Shown: in pieces, positions 57,945 through 64,000 of the stretch
How the letters are laid out: every line of letters starts with the position of its first letter
How positions within the stretch are numbered: position 1 is the stretch's first letter
Assembly: GCA_030765045.1 (NCBI GenBank)
Contig: CM060961.1
Coordinates: 143,618,538-143,682,537, forward strand
DNA length: 64,000 bases
Origin: Tenodera sinensis
Lineage: Eukaryota > Arthropoda > Insecta > Mantodea > Mantidae
Direction of reading: 5' to 3'
Position numbers and translations under genes: made by a program
Notes under the pieces: model-generated
What the model saw: the letters and a program-made list of their open reading frames with translations, nothing else
Database searches by the model: none
Told to the model about the DNA's origin: nothing

Positions 57945-58250
57945 AAAAGAATAAGGGCTTGTAAGAATAGTTTGTACAAGAGTGGAAAGAGAAAGTCATG
58001 TTAGTGCAACACATCACATATTTTTTTCTGTCTTTCTCATGTTCATGCAAACAGAACAGAATTTTCATGCCATCACACAGCTTTGAAAAGATTTGGCAAT
58101 CACTTTTAGTTACTGTATTCTTTTTATACCTACAACAAAATGTGTAAATGAGTAATGATGTAATAATAAACTTAACACGGCTGATCACCCGTGAAGAATT
58201 GATCACTAACGTTCGCCGTGAAAGCTTCAAATCTTACATTGAGTAATGAT
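57945..58250 (-). repeat. R1 5' fragment (minus) plus a Penelope-repeat scrap
   Basis: 57945-58145 is the R1 5' end in reverse (GAGAAAGTCATG, GTGCAACACATC). 58165-58240 (CACGGCTGATCACCCGTGAA, AACGTTCGCCGTGAAAG) repeats part of the segment at 21325-21390. Confidence 0.6.
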
Positions 58251-58260
58251 GGTTTATCTC

Positions 58261-60164
58261 TACGGCTCGGAAGTTCATGCCCTAAAAAACACTGAAATAT
58301 GCATGCCAATATGCTCTTAAAAACTTGAAAATATGCCAAGAAATATGCACTATTAAAACAATTAATGTTCCTTTGCAGTAGACAAGACGAGTTAGTATAA
58401 ATAATAAATCAAGTTACCTTATTCCATAGAGGTTGAAGCAGAAGTGGTCCTGCTGCTAGTATTAACTGCTAAATTGCAGTTCACAACCAACACTTTGCAC
58501 AAATTTTCAACTGCAAAACATCGTCTGTTGTCTCGCAAAACACTTTTATAACGTGAAAAACTTCTCTCCACGTCACAAAATGTTATTGGAACATACTTAA
58601 ATGATGTTAACTGCTTCACAGAGAGAGTCAAGTCTCTTGGTGTGACAGATGGTTTTCTTTCCAGGATGTTTTGAATATCGCACATCTGTTTATAAACAGA
58701 ATTTTTTGAAATTACATCATTCACTTTCTCTTTCACTTTTTGTCCTATGCTACCACAAACCGAACTTAGATCACATATTGTTTCTTCAAAGACAGTAAGT
58801 GATTCATGCAAGAGAGATCCATGGGAAAGAATCGCGTATTGTCTCAGAAATACGATGAAGAGCATGTGCCAAACAAGTTATATGAATTAAGTTAGGAAAA
58901 ATACATTTCAGAGTTTGTCATTTTACCATATAAGAACCTGCATCAGTAACAAATAAAAGTAACTGGTCGTATTTGATTTCACATGGCTATAGTAATTTCA
59001 AAGAGCCCATCACAAACTGGGTCACAGTTACAGTGCCAGTGGCCGACAATTCACTCAAATTAAGAAGATACGGTGTAGTTTTTTGTTCATTATATTAGCA
59101 ATAGAACGGCGCTCAGAATCAGGGGTTTCATCAACAGACAACCACACAAACTGATCCACTAATTCATTTTTGTATATTTGACAGTACGTTATTGTAACAA
59201 TGTCCTACATAAGACTTATACAGTGTACTTTTTGCAGGCACATGTTGTCGAGTGAACTTGGTAAGAAAGTTTTTAAATGTCGGATTATTAATTTTGAACA
59301 AGGGAATATCAGCAGCTAAAAATGCCTGGCACAAGCCATAGGAAAATTCAGTAACCCTACTTCCTTAACACTCTACTAGCTGTATTTGAAAAGGTTCTTT
59401 GTTTGCGAGTTTTCTGATTAAATTCTCCTTATGTTTTGCTGTGTTTATGTTCTGAACTATTTGAAATCTTTTCTCACTCCCTACATTTTTCTAGCACGCT
59501 CCACAAAACAGTACCCTATTATCTGTATTCTGTAGATATTAAGTCACCCGAAAACTCTTTCTGTAAATTAATTAATCTAGCACTCGAAGTTGGTTTTATT
59601 TTCGGCATTTGAACAGCTTTTTAACATTTTATATGCCTAATTTAATTTGGTGGGAAACAGATCACAACACTGTTACGTTTGAAGACCACGAGAGAAACTA
59701 CTGGTGGGCAGGCAAGCGTTGCTATAATCGTGCTGCTCAAAACGTTGACCTGCACTTTATCTTTGTTAATATAAACCTCTCAGATAACGCACTGATTATT
59801 CTGTACGCACATATATATAATGAAAGGGTGGAAACGGGATTCACTACATGAGAACATGACTCAGTTCTCAGAATTAGTTCTCGCCACCTAACGAATGGCA
59901 TCATGTGCAATACTACCAATATGAAAAATATTATCCAGATGGAAAAAAATAATAAAAAACCATAAAAATCATTAAAATATGCAATATAGGGGCTATAATA
60001 TTGAAATAATATGCATTTATCAAAATTAAGAAAATATGCAGTTATATGCACTATAAAATCATGTCCAAATAACTGAAAATTCCATAATTCGTGCACATAA
60101 CGTAAAAGCATACATTTTTAACCCCTAAGAAAAAACATGCAAATGAATGAACTTCCTAGCCCTA
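58261..60164 (-). mobile_element. hAT transposon, copy C (1.9 kb)
   Basis: Perfect 8-bp target duplication TTTATCTC (58253-58260, 60165-60172). Ends TACGGCTCGGAAGTTCATGC and ATGAACTTCCTAGCCCTA are inverted repeats. Same family as copies A and B. Shortest because the middle of the transposase is deleted. Confidence 0.94.
58419..59640 (-). pseudogene. hAT transposase, copy C, internally deleted
   Basis: Minus strand: N-terminal pieces near 59600-59100 (LVDQFVWLSVDETPDSERRS), then AHALHRISE-like text near 58850 joined directly to LLHESLTVFEETICDLSSVC. About 360 bp present in copies A and B (PHIxxFxLETDLCPVHIKRI region) are missing. The C-terminus VERSFSRYKSVLRDNRRCFA is open to 58419. Confidence 0.85.
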
Positions 60165-60172
60165 TTTATCTC

Positions 60173-60280
60173 TATTAGCAAGAAGTAGAGAGAACAAGAT
60201 TTTGTAAGAATAGTTTGCAGAAGACTGAGTAGAAAAAGCCACGAGAGTGCAACACATCAGAGTTTTCCCATTTATTTTTA
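60173..60280 (-). repeat. R1 5' fragment (minus)
   Basis: AGAATAGTTTGCAGAAGACT and GAGAGTGCAACACATCAGAG match the reversed R1 start. Confidence 0.6.
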
Positions 60281-60649
60281 TCCTTCCTCTTGAAAATCAT
60301 CACGGCACAATGAAATAAACAGTAATTTAACTTTCGCACTAAGACCAGTGTATAAAACTTTGTTTTATTGAGCTAAACACTTTACATTTATCAAAGTTGC
60401 ATTAGGCACAGTCATCTAGAACTACCAATGCATTGTACTATACACTGGCAATCAAGAAAGCTTGACCTCATGGTATAAATATTTTACTGACGTTGACAAG
60501 AACAAGCATTATCATGTTAATTTTGGGTTTGGAAGTACATGAGATGTTAGCCACCAAATACGAAACAAAGTGATGTCAAAGTGTGCAACATGTGCTTAGT
60601 AAGAAGTCATTTCCATAAGCACATAAACAATGCAACAAATAAAAACAAA
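60281..60649. other. Unassigned sequence
   Basis: AT-rich; no feature recognised. Confidence 0.5.
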
Positions 60650-60661
60650 TATAAAAATGTT

Positions 60662-61194
60662 CTTGTTAGCTAATGCTGGATTTCTGACAATGAAGTCATT
60701 AATCCTCTTGCTCTCCAATATTTTTCACTGATGATATTGAAGAGAGCAATAGCAGTAATAGTAACCGCTTTTTAGAGAGCACCATATTTTTATGTTTTGG
60801 CGGTCACATCGCTCTCTCACAGCCCCCAGAATGTCTGGAGGACCACACCTGTCATTGGTTTACGGGTCTCACTGACCTGGCCGGGAGAATTATCAAAATA
60901 AATTCACCGACCATATCCTCTGATCACCAAAGGACGTATTACATGCCATGACAGGTCAGCATGTTAGGGGTTAAGATTTTATAGAGAAATGGAGAGGTTG
61001 GAAAAATAAAGACTCCCTAGCCCTCAGGAACCCTAATAGCATCGGGGTCGGAAGAGAACAAGAGATAACCAAGGTAAGGTCAGATAAAAAAGTTACAGTG
61101 AGGAGCAAAACACCAGTAAGTGGAAGTAATGTTCTGCTCAGCTTGGGTACCTTGTGGTCGCTATTCACATATCCCCTAGACAGAGACCCCTGAG
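60662..61194 (-). mobile_element. LINE B internal-deletion derivative (533 bp)
   Basis: Flanked by a perfect 12-bp target duplication TATAAAAATGTT (60650-60661, 61195-61206). Minus-strand 3' end: the last ~70 bp of LINE B (60662-60733, same as 35883-35953), joined to the 5' UTR (60734-61194, same as 40447-40889). ORF2 is absent. The sharp target duplication shows the deleted form itself retroposed. Confidence 0.92.
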
Positions 61195-61221
61195 TATAAA
61201 AATGTTACACAAAGAATAATA

Positions 61222-61556
61222 AAATGTAACACCGGGGCACAACAGCCTATCCAGGCTAAGGCCCATCGGCCGACCACTATTTCCTGTACCTCTGTCCACC
61301 ATAGACATTATGAGCTGGGAGTGGGATGCAGTTAGTGCCACAGTCCCTCCCGGCTGGTTACGTGGTCTTCCCGACCAGAAGCTGCTACTTTTCAATCAAT
61401 TAGTTCCTCAATTGGCCCCTCAGGGATCTAATTAGGCTGAGTGTACCCCAGACCAGGTCTCCCAGCGGGATAAAATCCCCACCCCAGTACCAGGAATCGC
61501 ACCTACGTCTCCCGCTTGATAAGTCGCAACACTACAACTGCACTAAGGAAACAACC
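61222..61556 (-). mobile_element. SINE S1, copy 4 (335 bp), diverged
   Basis: Perfect 15-bp target duplication ACACAAAGAATAATA (61207-61221, 61557-61571). Minus-strand head is degraded (GTGCAGTTGTAGTG; box B near GTGCGATTCC). Body matches S1. It inserted 12 bp from the LINE B derivative. Confidence 0.87.
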
Positions 61557-61679
61557 ACACAAAGAATAATAGAAAACAGAAAAATAAAACTCAATAATTG
61601 GGAGCTGAAGCCAAGAGCTTAATGGAGAATTGGTGATATCACAATTAGCAATAAAGTAATGAAGCATTAGTTATTCTCA

Positions 61680-61790
61680 CAACACAGCTGTGGTTACCAT
61701 AGCAATGAGAAGCGAATTCGTTAAGGCATGGACTTGTGAACATGAGGTCTGCAGTTCCAATCATGACAGCATCATCATCCTCCTTGACCT
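61680..61790 (+). repeat. Decayed tRNA-like SINE head
   Basis: GTTAAGGCATGGACTTGTGA, then GAGGTCTGCAGTTCCAATC, resembles a box A/box B tRNA-derived head followed by a CATCATCATC run. No target duplication identified. Confidence 0.4.
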
Positions 61791-62445
61791 TTTTAACTAT
61801 GTTAAACTTCTCTTTTCTAATTATCATTTCAATTCATAAATCATCAGTGTCCCCTCCTGCAGAGCCACATGCAGTAAAAGAAGGCATTTTAAACATTTCA
61901 AAACAAAAGTCACCAGCAACACACCAGCTATGAGCATATTGTTTTTACATGCTTTTTCCAACTATGGCTCCAATGTCAGACCACAACTCTCAAAATTACC
62001 CTTATGGTTATGTTCTGACCTTCACAGTGAAGCTAATTGTATGCAATGGTTTAATCTATTAATGCCCAACTTATTTTTTTTTTCAAAAACTGAAAAAGAA
62101 CATATGTAATGTATTAGTTCAGCATAAAGTATGTCAACAATGTATTTTGTTTGCCTTTTTATTCACCCAGTGTCCCAAAATCACCCGGTCTATAAATAGA
62201 CCAGTGGGTGTTAACAGTATCAAAACATACCATAATGGTGAACAAAACATTTCTGTCAAGTTCATGTGTTTTATCATTAAACTTTATTTCTTAAAGCAAT
62301 TACAGCCAAACCACGTATTTACTGAAACATTTGGAGTGGTAAAAGCTTCTTATCAACTGTGATGAGGGTCAAAACATCTGTGGCAGAGTATTACGTCACA
62401 TTTTTGCAGAATCTCAAGTGGCATGCAATCTTTCAATCTTATTTT
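61791..62445. other. Unassigned sequence
   Basis: Nothing recognised on either strand. Confidence 0.5.
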
Positions 62446-62449
62446 TATT

Positions 62450-63620
62450 TCTTCCTATTTTTCCATTTGAAGCATGATCATTTTCTGGGACTCGTAGTGT
62501 ACTTGGAAGCACATTTTTTTTTGCATCCTGTGGGTCAGTTGCAAGGTTTTCTCTTTCTGGTTGACTTTTCAAGCCAAGAGTCATTTGTTTTCTGCATGTC
62601 ATTCTTTTCAGATGTAGTAAAATGTACCCGAACTGGGCCGGGAACATTGTTCACATTTACTATAATACTTGTAGTGTTCCATTTTTATCAGTCAGTCCTT
62701 CTGGATCAGGCTGTGTCCCAATCATCATGAACTTTATTGGAAAAGTTATTGTCACAATATCCAGCATAATTCCTTTGAATACGATGTTATAATTATCACA
62801 AATGTCTGAATGTAGTCTAAAAAGAATCTGATGTGTTGCACTCACATGACTTTCTCTACTCTTGTACTAACCATTCTTACAAACTCTTATTACTATATCT
62901 TCTTTGTGCTCGTTGAGATAAACATTTGTACAAATTATCGAATTGTTTCTTTCCTTGTAGGTGTAAGAAGAATATTAGAATACAGCAGGCTTTGAGCGAT
63001 AGTCAAATATTTTAAAGCTTTGAGATCCTGTTCTCTTCCTATTTTTCCATTTGAAGCATGATCATTTTCTGGGATTCGTAGTGTACTTGGAAGCACATTT
63101 TTTTGTATCCTGTGGGTCAGTTGCAAGGTTTTCTCTTTCTGGTTGACTTTTCAAGCCAAGAGTCATTTGTTTTCTGCATGTCATTCTTTTCAGATGTAGT
63201 GAAATGTACCCGAACTGGGCTGGGAACATTGTTCACATTTACTATAATACTTGTAGTGTTCTATTTTTATCAGTCAGTCCTTCTGAATCAGGCTGTGTCC
63301 CAATCATCATGAACTTTATTGGAAAAGTTATTGTCACAATATCCAGCATAATTCCTTTGAATATGATGTTATAATTATCACACATATCTGAATATAGTCT
63401 AAAATGTATCTGATGTGTTGCACTCACATGACTTTCTCTACTCTTGTACTAACCATTCTTACAAACATATTACTATATCTTCTTTGTGCTAGTTGAGATA
63501 AACATTTGTACAAATTATCGTATTGTTTCTTTCCTTGTAGGTGTATGAGGAATATTAGAATACAGCAGGCTTTGAGCGATAGTCAAATATTTTAAAGCTT
63601 TGAGATCCCGTTCTCTTTGC
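62450..63620 (+). repeat. ~585-bp tandem duplication including an R1 5' end
   Basis: The segment starting TTCCTATTTTTCCATTTGAAG at about 62450 reappears at about 63035 and both run through the same unique sequence (GTGGGTCAGTTGCAAGG, GTACCCGAACTGGGC, CCAGCATAATTCCTTTGAAT) into the R1 start. In the first unit R1 is cut after GAGATCCTGTTCTCTT and the next unit begins; in the second, R1 continues to the window end. Identity is a little below perfect. The unique part matches nothing I recognise. Confidence 0.88.
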
Positions 63621-64000
63621 ATACTTAACATATAAAAGAATGAACAACAATGTTCCATTTCACAAAAGTTTTTAAGTTTTCTGAAACTGACACAAATAAC
63701 AAGGAATATCTCCGAAATAGTTCACTCTACAAAAAAATTTATTCAGACATAAATTGTGTGTTTTAGAGAGACCTACATTTTTTGTATAGTAAGATTATAT
63801 CTCTCTCTTACGGTTTACGTGTTATTCAAAAGTCATCCAGAGTAAATACAACTACAGGGGCTATAGCCAGAAAATTCAAGATATGCATTTCATTTGTCTC
63901 AAACATATGACATTTTAATCAAAATCGTTAAGAGCCAATTTTCAAGAAAATCAAAATTTTCGAAAAATTTTCCATGTAAAGGGAAGTTTAGGGTGGGGGC
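63405..64000 (+). repeat. R1 copy (plus), continues past the window
   Basis: Starts GTATCTGATGTGTTGCACTC and follows R1 to CATGTAAAGGGAAGTTTAGG at the window end. Confidence 0.8.

Overview
This is eukaryotic DNA, almost certainly from an insect with a large, AT-rich, transposon-bloated genome. The evidence is spliced exons with GT/AG borders, non-LTR retrotransposons, piggyBac, hAT, pogo/Tigger and Penelope-like elements, several tRNA-derived SINEs, and no bacterial gene organisation. The species cannot be read from the sequence; a hemimetabolous insect is only a guess.

One host gene is recognisable. Six minus-strand exons (53582-53384, 45195-45019, 34455-34225, 30228-30039, 20227-20156, 19897-19756) join in phase into the first 334 codons of the largest subunit of RNA polymerase I (POLR1A/RPA1). 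The next exon lies left of base 1. Apart from the exons, nearly everything in the window is intron (8.2, 10.6, 4.0, 9.8, 0.26 and more than 19.7 kb) or 5' flank, filled with nested transposons.

Layout. 1-1341: 3' end of an I-like LINE (family A) sitting in a dispersed repeat called R1 here. 1979-9327: LTR retrotransposon with most of pol deleted, a MITE in its 5' LTR and a hAT inside it. 10153-16478: pogo/Tigger element split by a piggyBac (itself carrying a tiny LINE-A deletion derivative) and by a second LINE (J). 16563-19186: second LINE A copy carrying an inverted-arm tRNA retroposon (FB-SINE). 19187-23062: Penelope scrap, POLR1A exons 6 and 5, R2-type LINE remnant, MITE, small hAT. 23995-27430: R1 split by a hAT and a LINE scrap. 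28377-35870: SINE, exon 4, large FB-SINE, LINE ORF1, exon 3. 35875-40889: LINE B, apparently without ORF1, carrying a SINE and a LINE J copy. 41296-49735: microsatellites, SINEs, Penelope scraps, exon 2 and a piggyBac inside LINE K. 51110-53582: Penelope remnant and exon 1. 54060-64000: R1 arrays, mariner remnant, third hAT, a LINE B deletion derivative, SINEs and a tandem duplication.

The most unusual content is the FB-SINE: two tRNA-like units in inverted orientation, moved as one unit with 12-15 bp target duplications, the arms of each locus sharing private variants. Next are two independent LINE deletion derivatives that keep only the 5' UTR and about 70-80 bp of 3' end. No transposon open reading frame here looks intact; every mobile element seen is broken or partial.
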